Assembly (NCBI GenBank): GCA_031552235.1
Contig: JAVBMR010000010.1
Coordinates: forward strand, 1 to 64,000
Length of the DNA: 64,000 nucleotides
From: WRDF01 sp031552235
GTDB taxonomy: Bacteria; Bacteroidota; Bacteroidia; Bacteroidales; Rikenellaceae
Direction: 5' to 3'
Both the position numbers and the translations under genes were made by a program. Below the pieces are notes generated by a model that worked only from the letters and a program-made list of their open reading frames with translations, did not search any database and was not told the DNA's origin. This document shows, one piece after another, positions 8,065 through 16,038 of the stretch (its first letter is position 1; every line of letters begins with the position of its first letter).

Positions 8065-8646
8065 GTGAAAAAGCTATCCAAACACGCCCCATTCAATATA
8101 CCAGAATCAGATATTCCGAAAAAGCTCCGGGCAGGCGACCACCATGCTTACGATATCGTATTCCTGCAATACAAAACCCAAATCAACCTTTTCCTGCAAA
8201 AGCTCACGAGATCGAAAGATGTCGCGGACGACATAACGCAGGACGTATTTATCAACCTGTGGGTCAAAAGGGAGCAAATCGACGAATCCAGAAACATCAG
8301 GAACTTCCTGTATGTCATAGCCCGCAACGCCGCCATCAACCATTTCAAACGCGAACAGGTAAGGAAAAACACGTATGCCGAGCTGAGCAACGGATATGGT
8401 CTGGACTCGGCACCGGACGAAATGCTCATTGCCAACGAAATGGGAATATTGGCTGAAATAACTGTCGACAACATGCCGCGGCAACGCAAAACCGTATACA
8501 TGCTCAGCCGCAACGAAGGCCTGTCACACAAAGAGATAAGCCAGAAACTCGGCATCTCGGAAGAAAGCGTCAGGAGCCATATATCACTCGCGCTCAGGAA
8601 AATAAGGGATGCGGTAAAGATGGCATACATCATATTCGTCCCTTAA
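8065..8646 (+). CDS. ECF RNA polymerase sigma-70 factor, FecI-like
   Basis: A 193-residue ECF sigma factor. Region 2 spans about residues 25-95 (DDITQDVFINLWVKREQ, a typical sigma-2 core-binding helix). Region 4 spans about 135-185, ending in a helix-turn-helix (GLSHKEISQKLGISEESVRS). The start is GTG. FecR follows after a terminator and a 184-bp gap, and the fimbrial genes follow FecR directly. This suggests the sigma factor is held by the FecR anti-sigma factor and drives the fimbrial operon. In Bacteroidota such pairs usually serve SusC/D loci, so a fimbrial target is less common. Target specificity is inference. Confidence 0.9.
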   Translation: MKKLSKHAPFNIPESDIPKKLRAGDHHAYDIVFLQYKTQINLFLQKLTRSKDVADDITQDVFINLWVKREQIDESRNIRNFLYVIARNAAINHFKREQVRKNTYAELSNGYGLDSAPDEMLIANEMGILAEITVDNMPRQRKTVYMLSRNEGLSHKEISQKLGISEESVRSHISLALRKIRDAVKMAYIIFVP

Positions 8647-8688
8647 CCGACACGAATTTACTTCCCGCGAGCACCCGCGGCACACGAT

Positions 8689-8713
8689 AACCGGCCTTCG
8701 AGGCCGGTTTTTT
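8689..8713 (+). terminator. Terminator after ECF sigma gene
   Basis: AACCGGCCT/AGGCCGGTT stem (8689-8697, 8701-8709) with a TCG loop and a T7 tail. It separates the sigma gene from FecR. Confidence 0.85.
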
Positions 8714-8830
8714 TATGCGCGTATCTAATTGACAATCAAGATATCAACCTATTGTTTCGAAAAAAGTGCCGGTTTTTTTTCAACGTTTCGGGGATTCGAT
8801 TGTAAATAATGTAAAAGGATTTTTTTCTGA

Positions 8831-9829
8831 ATGAACGAAGATATATATAAAAAAGCGCTCGAAGTACTCAGGGCATACATGACGGAAAACCTGTCCGAAC
8901 AAACCCGGGAATACATACTTTCATGGTACCTGAAGAAAGGCAATCAGAAAGAAAAAGACGCCGCCCTCAAAGTGCTGTGGGACGAAGCGGTTACTGGCGG
9001 CAAACCCGACATGTCGCTTATCGGTGAACTCAACGCAATAAGGGAAAAGCTGAACCTTCCGCCAAGCGACATAACTCCCGATACCTTCAGGCGTACACCT
9101 CTGCGCCGCAAGCTGATGATGGTTGCCGCCGTCGTGATCCCGATGCTGCTGCTGGGAAGCGGAATATGGCTCTTCAGCCTCGACACTCCGGCAGCAGAAC
9201 CTACCTTCATCACAGTGGCGGCGGGCAGCGATATCAGGGAGGTTGCGCTTCCCGACGGGTCGGAGGTATGGCTCCACCCCGATTCGCGCATAGTCTACCG
9301 TTCCGATTTCAACGAGGAGCGAAACCTGGAGCTTGCAGGCAAAGCCTACTTCGATATCAAAAGGAACCCCGGCAAACCCCTGAAAGTTGTAGCAGGCAAA
9401 GCCTCTGTCACAGTCCTCGGGACGGAGTTCCTGATCAAAGCCTACGACAACGCCGCCACCGAGGTCACCCTGCATTCGGGTTCGGTCGCCGTCGAAGCCG
9501 GAGGCAGGGAGCTGAAACTTTCGCCGGAGGAACAATTCGAACTCTCGCCCGACGGCAACAGCATGTCTGTAACGAAAGTGAGGCTTGAGGACGGCAAGAG
9601 ATTGGGACTCAGCTTCCGCAAATCGACACTCGCGGAAATATTCGAAACGATCGAAGCCAGCTACGGCATCGACATAGACATAAACGGAACTTTACCGCCG
9701 ACCAGATATACGATAGACCTCAACAACCGCGACAACTTGCATACCATTCTCGCCGTACTGGCCAACCTTTCCGGTGAGTTCACATACGACACAAGAGGCG
9801 ATAACATAACAATAAAAACCAACAAGTAA
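8831..9829 (+). CDS. FecR-family anti-sigma factor
   Basis: A 332-residue inner-membrane protein. The cytoplasmic N-terminus (residues 1-90) would bind the ECF sigma factor. One membrane helix lies at about residues 95-116 (MMVAAVVIPMLLLGSGIWLF). The periplasmic FecR domain follows (FITVAAGSDIREVALPDGSE, then VTVLGTEFLIKAY), with a DUF4974-like C-terminus. In the classical scheme it senses an outer-membrane partner through that partner's STN domain. The next gene, whose ATG begins one base after this stop codon, carries an STN domain, so the two probably interact. Confidence 0.9.
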   Translation: MNEDIYKKALEVLRAYMTENLSEQTREYILSWYLKKGNQKEKDAALKVLWDEAVTGGKPDMSLIGELNAIREKLNLPPSDITPDTFRRTPLRRKLMMVAAVVIPMLLLGSGIWLFSLDTPAAEPTFITVAAGSDIREVALPDGSEVWLHPDSRIVYRSDFNEERNLELAGKAYFDIKRNPGKPLKVVAGKASVTVLGTEFLIKAYDNAATEVTLHSGSVAVEAGGRELKLSPEEQFELSPDGNSMSVTKVRLEDGKRLGLSFRKSTLAEIFETIEASYGIDIDINGTLPPTRYTIDLNNRDNLHTILAVLANLSGEFTYDTRGDNITIKTNK

Positions 9830-11068
9830 ATGAAAAAAACAATTTTTGACCGCAGACTTTTGCCGGCATGGATACTGGCATGCGTATGTCTGCTGACCCT
9901 GCCCCAGGCCGCAAACGCGCAGGAGCAACGGGTCAAATTCACGTCGCCGTCCATGACGGTAAATGATGCGCTCGTCCAGATCGAAAAGCAAACGGGTTTG
10001 AAGTTCGGCCTCAGCGAGCCGTTCGACGTATCGAAGACAGTGGATTTCGGAACGACTGAACTGTCGCTGGAGCAGGCACTGACGCTCATCTCGAAACCCG
10101 ACCATTCGTTTAGTTTCTACCAGAACTACATCCTGATCCAGAAAAAAGCCCCGGCTTCTTCCATAATCGGGAAAGTGGTCGAGCAAACCTCGGGCAAAGC
10201 TTTGTCCGGCGCCAGGGTGGAGCTGGCCGGCAGCAACGGCGTCAGCCTCCAAACAAGGGCGGACGGAACTTTCGGTTTCAACGAACTCGCCCCCGGGAAA
10301 TATGCCGTCCGCATAATCCCGGCGGATAACAGGCCGGCATACTCCACCGAACTGTCAACCACCGCCGCCAACAGCATTCCGGCGACCATAGTATACCCGG
10401 AAGCGCCGAAGGTTGCCGCACAGGCTCCGGAAGTGAAACCGGCAGTTGCCGACAGCAAACCGCTGACCTACTTCTATTACGACAACACCAACGCCGGTTT
10501 CGCAGGCGAACCGGCCACGAATTACAGCTACATCCCCTCGGACAAGCTCTACACGGATTACACGCCCAAGGCGGCCGTAAAGACCAACTTCCTGATATGG
10601 GCGACCACCACTCCCAACGTGTCGCTTGAATTCGCGCTTGGTAGAAAATGGACGTTCGAACCCACATTCGCCTACAACCCTTGGAGGTTCGACAGCGAGA
10701 AGTCATACCGCCTGTGGTTCGTGCAGCCCGAACTGCGCTATTGGTTCTGCAACGCTTTCGAAAACCATTTCATTGGCCTGCACGGCATCTACGGCGAGTA
10801 TAACGTCGGCAACTTCGACCTTCCCTTTACCGACGTCTTCGTAGATACGAAATACAAAGGCAAGGCCTACGGGGGCGGCATATCGTATGGCTACCACATG
10901 CCGATCGCGAAACGCTGGGGACTCGAATTTACCCTCGGAGTGGGCTACCTCAAGCTCGACTACGACAAGTATAACTGCTCTTCGTGCGACGAGTATCTCG
11001 GAAGCTATGAGAAGGATTATTTCGGCGTGACAAAAGCCGGCATATCGATGGTATTCATGCTTAAATAA
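9830..11068 (+). CDS. STN + carboxypeptidase-like + DUF3575 outer-membrane fimbrial accessory protein
   Basis: A 412-residue fusion of three modules. A signal peptide (about 1-30) is followed by an STN (secretin/TonB short N-terminal) domain at about 40-97 (MTVNDALVQIEKQTGLKFGL). Residues 108-175 form a carboxypeptidase-regulatory-like domain (IIGKVVEQTSGKALSGARVE). Residues 240-412 are a DUF3575 beta-barrel-like region (ELRYWFCNAFENHFIGLHGI) of the type found in Mfa/Fim fimbrial loci. The STN domain fits signalling to the FecR encoded immediately before it. Joining a FecR-signalling STN to a fimbrial DUF3575 domain is unusual and may tie fimbrial assembly to transcription. Confidence 0.82.
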   Translation: MKKTIFDRRLLPAWILACVCLLTLPQAANAQEQRVKFTSPSMTVNDALVQIEKQTGLKFGLSEPFDVSKTVDFGTTELSLEQALTLISKPDHSFSFYQNYILIQKKAPASSIIGKVVEQTSGKALSGARVELAGSNGVSLQTRADGTFGFNELAPGKYAVRIIPADNRPAYSTELSTTAANSIPATIVYPEAPKVAAQAPEVKPAVADSKPLTYFYYDNTNAGFAGEPATNYSYIPSDKLYTDYTPKAAVKTNFLIWATTTPNVSLEFALGRKWTFEPTFAYNPWRFDSEKSYRLWFVQPELRYWFCNAFENHFIGLHGIYGEYNVGNFDLPFTDVFVDTKYKGKAYGGGISYGYHMPIAKRWGLEFTLGVGYLKLDYDKYNCSSCDEYLGSYEKDYFGVTKAGISMVFMLK

Positions 11069-12550
11069 GTGAAGAAGATGAAACGGTTCAAATTAAACAC
11101 GATAATAGCCGCGGCCCTGATGGTTTCGCCACTCGCCGCGGCAGCGCAGCAGGCGGTCACGGTTACGAACAAGACAGTCGGCGTGGAAGACGGCAACGTC
11201 AACGTTAAGATGGACGTAACGGTGTCGGGGCTGAAACTCGGGGCTGACGGCCAACTGAAAGTGGATTTCATAATCGAAGGCGAAGACCGCAGCCTCGCGC
11301 TTCCGCCGGTCGTCTACACCGGCAACAAACGCTACCGTTACGAACGGCGCAAGGAAACGCTGTCGGGACAGTACAAAATGCCGGCGTTCGAAACTGTACG
11401 TCCGGTAAAGAAGAAAAAGACCTACACCACCGCATATGACGTTACGGTTCCCTACTCCGCATGGATGCGCAACGCCGACGTCGTTGTCTGCGAATCGCTG
11501 CTGGGATGCAAAGGGTTCGAGTTGATGGCCTCGTCGAACATCGGCGAGATACAGCCCAAAGAGGTCGTTTCGGCCCCTGTGATCTGGACGCCCGACCCTA
11601 AAATGTACAGGCAGATGGTCAGTTTCATGACCCCGACCGTCGAAGAGCGCAAAGCCCGTGTTGCGGAAATGGAACTTTACATCGGCTACCCGGTCAACAT
11701 CTACGAGGTACGCCCGACCTTCGGCGACAACCAGCGTGAACTGGCAATGGCGGACAGCCTTATGCGAGTCCTCAAAGATCCTCTCATAAAGGTCGATGCG
11801 ATGGACATCACAGGTTACGCCTCGCCCGAAGGCTCCTATGCGTACAATACGAAGCTCGCACAGAACCGCGCCGAAGGGTTCAACGCCTACCTCAAAAAGA
11901 ACTATTCGCTTAACGGCCTCAGCACTAAGGTAAATTCCGTGCCCGAGGACTGGGACGGCCTTATCCGCCTGGTCGAAGCGAGCAGCATCCCCAACAAGGA
12001 CGAGGTGCTGGGCATCGCCCGCAACACCGGGATGGCCCCCGACGCCAAAGACCAACGCCTGAAAGAAGTTGGCCACTGGTCGGAGGTCTACAAGACCATC
12101 CTTGAGGATATGTACCCGAAACTCAGGCGCATCAAGATGGCCGTAAGCTACGAGATCGCCAACCTCTCCGACGAGAAGGCACGCGAACTGGTGTTCACCG
12201 ACCCGCACCTGCTGAGTCTCGACGAGATGTACCGCGCGGCAGCCGCATACGAACCGGGCAGCGACGAATACACGAAGATCTACACCATCGCCGCCCAGCA
12301 ATACCCGAACGATGTCGTTGCACGCAACAACGCCGCCGCCGCACTTCTTGTCAACGGACAGCAGAACAAGGCGATGGAATATCTGGGCGGCATGGAGAAA
12401 GGCCTCGCCCCGGCATACATCAACCTCGGCACCTACCACTACATTTCGGGCGACCTCGACCGTGCCAGGACCTATTTCCGCATGGCCGACGAAGCGGGCG
12501 ACCCGCAGGGCAAAAAGAACCTCGAACTTTTGGACCAAATCGGAAAGTAA
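11069..12550 (+). CDS. DUF3868 / OmpA-like fimbrial assembly protein
   Basis: A 493-residue exported protein. After the signal peptide (ending AAAAQQ), residues 25-190 match DUF3868. Residues 200-290 resemble an OmpA-like peptidoglycan-associated domain (ITGYASPEGSYAYNTKLAQN, then RAEGFNAYL). The C-terminus is helical with TPR-like repeats (NNAAAALLVNGQQNKAMEYL). DUF3868 proteins sit between DUF3575 and Mfa2-like genes in Bacteroidales fimbrial loci and are thought to support assembly at the outer membrane. The listed start is GTG directly after the previous stop codon; an in-frame ATG at 11078 is equally plausible. There is essentially no gap on either side, so it is co-transcribed. Confidence 0.82.
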   Translation: MKKMKRFKLNTIIAAALMVSPLAAAAQQAVTVTNKTVGVEDGNVNVKMDVTVSGLKLGADGQLKVDFIIEGEDRSLALPPVVYTGNKRYRYERRKETLSGQYKMPAFETVRPVKKKKTYTTAYDVTVPYSAWMRNADVVVCESLLGCKGFELMASSNIGEIQPKEVVSAPVIWTPDPKMYRQMVSFMTPTVEERKARVAEMELYIGYPVNIYEVRPTFGDNQRELAMADSLMRVLKDPLIKVDAMDITGYASPEGSYAYNTKLAQNRAEGFNAYLKKNYSLNGLSTKVNSVPEDWDGLIRLVEASSIPNKDEVLGIARNTGMAPDAKDQRLKEVGHWSEVYKTILEDMYPKLRRIKMAVSYEIANLSDEKARELVFTDPHLLSLDEMYRAAAAYEPGSDEYTKIYTIAAQQYPNDVVARNNAAAALLVNGQQNKAMEYLGGMEKGLAPAYINLGTYHYISGDLDRARTYFRMADEAGDPQGKKNLELLDQIGK

Positions 12551-13765
12551 ATGAAGCGATTCTATAAAATACGAATTTACGTGTTAGGACTGGCTGCGTG
12601 CATGGCCGCCCTGGCGTCGTGCGACATCGACGACGATGCCCAGGTGTGCGACTACAACCTGCAGCTGAACTACCACTATAACCGCGAGGACACCTCCGAT
12701 GGCAATCTACTGAAGCAGTACGTATCTTCGATCACCGAATATCTGTTCGACGAGAACGGGATACTCTTCGGCGTGAACGAACTGCATTGGGACGAGTGCG
12801 GCGAACTGGTGTCGGAAAAGACCATCCCCCCGGGCAGGTACAGCGTAATAGCGTGGGGCAACATGACAGGCATAGACATAGTCGAGCTGCCACAGATATC
12901 CAATGTGAACGACAGGACCCTGATGACCCTCCATCCCGACAACCCGACGCTGGCCGAAGTCGGCGCACCGCAGGCCAACGGCGACAGGCTGTTCTACGGC
13001 TACCGCACGTTCGTCGTGAACGAACAGGGCATCAGCCGCGTGAGGGTCGACATGACCCACTCGCACCTGGCTTTAGGTTTCCAGGTAAAGGTCAACGACC
13101 ATACTTTCGCCGAGGATACGAGGTTCGTAATGGAACTCAAGGAAGTGCCTTCGCTCTACAGGTTCATGCCTGAATATTGTGCCGGATACAGGGTTACCCC
13201 GTTCACGCACGATCCGCTGCTGGACCCCTACCTCAAAATATCGAACGATGTAGACCACTACATACCTTTCGTGGAGCAAACCGCCAACATATACACGCAC
13301 GTCACAGGCGGAACCATGGACAGCGAAGGTATGATCGAAGGCCTGTTCCTTACCTACCGCCTGCGCAACACCACCTCTCCCGTACTGAACTTCTATGTAT
13401 ATCCGGACTCCGACTCTACTACTCCGCTGCATCTGATAGAAGACTATCCGCTGGATGACTTCTTCGCCGCGCATTACCCCGGGCTCGACCTCGACAAAAC
13501 CCTCAGGCAGGAGTATATGCTTATGATCGAGATAGACGGTAATCTGATTACCGTCCTTCCGGGCGATGCCGGTGAGCTGGGAGGCAACGACATGGGCGGC
13601 AACAACAACGGCGACGCAGGAGAACTTGACGGAAACGATATGGGCGGCAACAATAACGGCGACGCGGGAGAACTCGACGGCAACGACATCGGCTCGAACG
13701 AAGGCGGCAACCCCGGCGGCCTCGACCCGGGCGAAGAACTCGAAAAAATGCCGGAACCGAGATAG
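12551..13765 (+). CDS. Mfa2/FimB-like fimbrial anchor lipoprotein with Asp/Gly/Asn repeat tail
   Basis: A 404-residue lipoprotein with the lipobox ALASC (Cys24). Residues 30-335 fit the FimB/Mfa2 anchor family: an N-terminal beta-sandwich beginning near VCDYNLQLNYHY, then PPGRYSVIAWGN and MTHSHLALGFQV. Such anchors hold the fimbrial shaft in the outer membrane and limit its length. The C-terminus from residue 346 is unusual. It has two exact 16-residue repeats (NDMGGNNNGDAGELDG) and a decayed third, rich in Asp, Asn and Gly, which could bind calcium or act as a flexible spacer. It is cotranscribed with the DUF3868 gene, its ATG beginning one base after that stop codon. Confidence 0.85.
   Translation: MKRFYKIRIYVLGLAACMAALASCDIDDDAQVCDYNLQLNYHYNREDTSDGNLLKQYVSSITEYLFDENGILFGVNELHWDECGELVSEKTIPPGRYSVIAWGNMTGIDIVELPQISNVNDRTLMTLHPDNPTLAEVGAPQANGDRLFYGYRTFVVNEQGISRVRVDMTHSHLALGFQVKVNDHTFAEDTRFVMELKEVPSLYRFMPEYCAGYRVTPFTHDPLLDPYLKISNDVDHYIPFVEQTANIYTHVTGGTMDSEGMIEGLFLTYRLRNTTSPVLNFYVYPDSDSTTPLHLIEDYPLDDFFAAHYPGLDLDKTLRQEYMLMIEIDGNLITVLPGDAGELGGNDMGGNNNGDAGELDGNDMGGNNNGDAGELDGNDIGSNEGGNPGGLDPGEELEKMPEPR
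13586..13710 (+). repeat. 48-bp in-frame tandem repeat in the Mfa2-like anchor
   Basis: Copies at 13586-13633 and 13634-13681, plus a diverged third. Each encodes 16 residues of the Asp/Asn/Gly-rich tail. The number of copies could vary between strains. Confidence 0.75.
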
Positions 13766-13797
13766 AATAAATCAAAAACTAAAAAATACGAATAAAC

Positions 13798-15954
13798 ATG
13801 AAAAAGAAAATCTGTCTGTTAGCAGTTATCGGTCTGGCGCTTGGGTTGTCCGGCTGTGTAAAGGACAATGCCGGCAAGACCGGAAATGACGAACCCAAGG
13901 GTAACGTGACCCTTATAGGAGGCTTCGGGCCCGCGGTCAGAACCACGCTCGAAGACGATACGAGCGGAGAAACGGTCGACGTTTGGTGGACCCCCGGCGA
14001 TGCCGTAGGTGTAATCTCGACTACCCAGGCGACATTGACGGCAAACGCGAAAGGTGTCCTCATGGAAGGCGCCGGCGAGCGTTACGGCAAATTCTCGGCG
14101 ATGGGCGTGTATATGGAGGACCTCGCAAACCAGTACCTTTTATACTACCCTTATGACAAATACGCGCTGGTAGACACGGACAGCCAGAACGAAAGTCCTG
14201 TAAAAGTTACTTTCAACAGCACCGACCCCCTGGAATCCGAAATCTTCGCCGCGCTTACCGCGAGCCAGACACAGAAGACGCCCAACGATTTCTCGCACAT
14301 GTCGAAATACGGTTACGCCGTTGCCGTATCCGACCCTGCGGACGAGGGCGAGGACATAGGTTTCGCCATGGAACATCCGCTCACATACCTCGAACTGTCG
14401 CTGTATGCCACGGGCGAGATCGCGGGATACTCGGTGGAAGAGATAACCGTAACGGCCTCGAACCAGGTAGACAGCCCCAGAAAAAGGCTTGCAGGCCCGT
14501 TCAAGAGCAAATTCGACGGGACTTACGTGGGAATGGATGATCAATCGGACGCCAATTTCCTCAGCAGCGTTATATTGACGGTGGAAAACCCGGCGGCCAT
14601 ATCCGCCAGCAACACGGCTCCCGACCGATTCCTCTTGACGATGCTGCCTATAGACCTCACGGGCCAGACTATAAACCTCGTCGCCAAAATATCCAAAGTA
14701 CTGCAGAGCGGCGTGCGTGAAGTGCGGTTCTACAACGTAACCCTCGACGGGACAGATTTCAAATCCGACAACCTCTACCGCATCAAGGCCAATATGGGTT
14801 CGTGGGAAAGGCTCTATCCGCTCAAGGCGGCCGTGATATGGGAAGAAGACATTACGCTTGAAGACGTGGACCTCGTTACCGTAGCCCCTGGAACTAACAT
14901 CGAGAACGACATGGCCAACTCGTTCCTTCTTCCGACCACAGGCGGCCAGTATTATTTCCCCGCCAAAATGCCCAACGGAACACAGGGAGTGGATTGGATC
15001 GACGGCATCATCCCGGGCGAATTCGACATGGTAAGGTTTACCGTTCCCCCGACCCCTAACGGCGCCAACGCCCTCATAGGCGTATACCGCGAGAATGCAG
15101 AAGACCCGACAGGCGAATCGAACATCATCCTTTACAGCTGGCATTTGTGGATTACCGATGCAGGCGAGGTTACGATAGGCGGCGTCACGATGCTCGACCG
15201 CCAGCTCGGAGCCACCTCGGCCACGGCAGGTGAAGCCAACGCCCTCCCGCTCTACTTCCAATGGGGCCGCAAAGACCCGTTCCCGAGGGCGATAAGCCTC
15301 AACTCGGCTTATAACGGGCCTCAGGAGGAAAGCGATTCTCCCAACGCGTTCATCCGCGGCACGAGGGAAACAGTACTGAACACGCCGGTATTCGGCAACC
15401 GTATCAAATGGAACCAGCTGCGCTCGAAACAAACCTACAACAACTCTTACGCGGTGCCGACGTCGTTCATCGACGGAACATTTATCGGATACAGCGCGGT
15501 ACAGGGCGGATGGCTCACCGAAGGACACGAAAACCTTCCGTCGTTCAACCCCAACAACACTATGGAATGGCCGCTCCACGCGAACCCTTGCCCCAAGGGA
15601 TACCGCGTAGCGTCACCGGAAGAACTGCAGGCCTCATTTACCGATGGAAGCAACAAGGTTTACCGCACGGAAAACAATGCAAATGTGGACACCAGCGACA
15701 GAGGTACGATATTCACCGACAAAACCAACGCGTCGCAAAGTACATGGGCTCCCAACGCGTCTTACCGCAACAACGAGGTGGGCAATTTCAGGGGACTTGG
15801 CGGCCAGGCTCTTACCTGGGCGAACAAGACCAAAGTTCTTAGCGGCGTTATCGGCAAATACGCCTACACGACGGCTTGGGACGGCAGTTACAACTCTAAT
15901 AATAACGGCCGTATCTCCGGCGGACGCGCCGTAAGGTGTGTTCAGAACCAGTAA
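13798..15954 (+). CDS. Fimbrillin-like tip lipoprotein with Fib_succ_major (FISUMP) C-terminus
   Basis: A 718-residue lipoprotein with the lipobox LSGC (Cys20). Residues 30-340 resemble a fimbrillin/Mfa-like beta-sandwich pair (DVWWTPGDAVGVISTTQATL; FAMEHPLTYLELSLYATGEI). The C-terminal about 270 residues match the Fibrobacter succinogenes major paralogous domain (TIGGVTMLDRQLGATSA, NPCPKGYRVASPEE, GGRAVRCVQ). This arrangement is seen in tip or accessory subunits of type V pili. Its N-terminal half is clearly homologous to that of the next gene, so the pair is a duplicated N-terminal module carrying two different C-terminal heads. It is part of the fimbrial operon, 32 bp after the anchor gene. 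Confidence 0.78.
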   Translation: MKKKICLLAVIGLALGLSGCVKDNAGKTGNDEPKGNVTLIGGFGPAVRTTLEDDTSGETVDVWWTPGDAVGVISTTQATLTANAKGVLMEGAGERYGKFSAMGVYMEDLANQYLLYYPYDKYALVDTDSQNESPVKVTFNSTDPLESEIFAALTASQTQKTPNDFSHMSKYGYAVAVSDPADEGEDIGFAMEHPLTYLELSLYATGEIAGYSVEEITVTASNQVDSPRKRLAGPFKSKFDGTYVGMDDQSDANFLSSVILTVENPAAISASNTAPDRFLLTMLPIDLTGQTINLVAKISKVLQSGVREVRFYNVTLDGTDFKSDNLYRIKANMGSWERLYPLKAAVIWEEDITLEDVDLVTVAPGTNIENDMANSFLLPTTGGQYYFPAKMPNGTQGVDWIDGIIPGEFDMVRFTVPPTPNGANALIGVYRENAEDPTGESNIILYSWHLWITDAGEVTIGGVTMLDRQLGATSATAGEANALPLYFQWGRKDPFPRAISLNSAYNGPQEESDSPNAFIRGTRETVLNTPVFGNRIKWNQLRSKQTYNNSYAVPTSFIDGTFIGYSAVQGGWLTEGHENLPSFNPNNTMEWPLHANPCPKGYRVASPEELQASFTDGSNKVYRTENNANVDTSDRGTIFTDKTNASQSTWAPNASYRNNEVGNFRGLGGQALTWANKTKVLSGVIGKYAYTTAWDGSYNSNNNGRISGGRAVRCVQNQ

Positions 15955-15969
15955 AACCATTGGAAATGT

Positions 15970-16007
15970 CCCGGCGGGAAAAAAACACGCGCCGTTTACC
16001 CGCCGGG
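15970..16007 (+). terminator. GC-rich hairpin between the two tip-like genes
   Basis: CCCGGCGGG (15970-15978) pairs with CCCGCCGGG (15999-16007) across a 20-nt loop. It has no strong T tract, so it could be an attenuator or mRNA-stability element that lowers expression of the second tip gene. Confidence 0.45.
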
Positions 16008-16038
16008 GTGTTTCCCAAACCATAAAAAAAACAAATTA

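Noticed and set aside
11093..12538. 481-codon minus-strand frame opposite the DUF3868 gene
   Set aside because: Antisense shadow. The plus-strand gene is part of a gapless operon and has a signal peptide and known domains.
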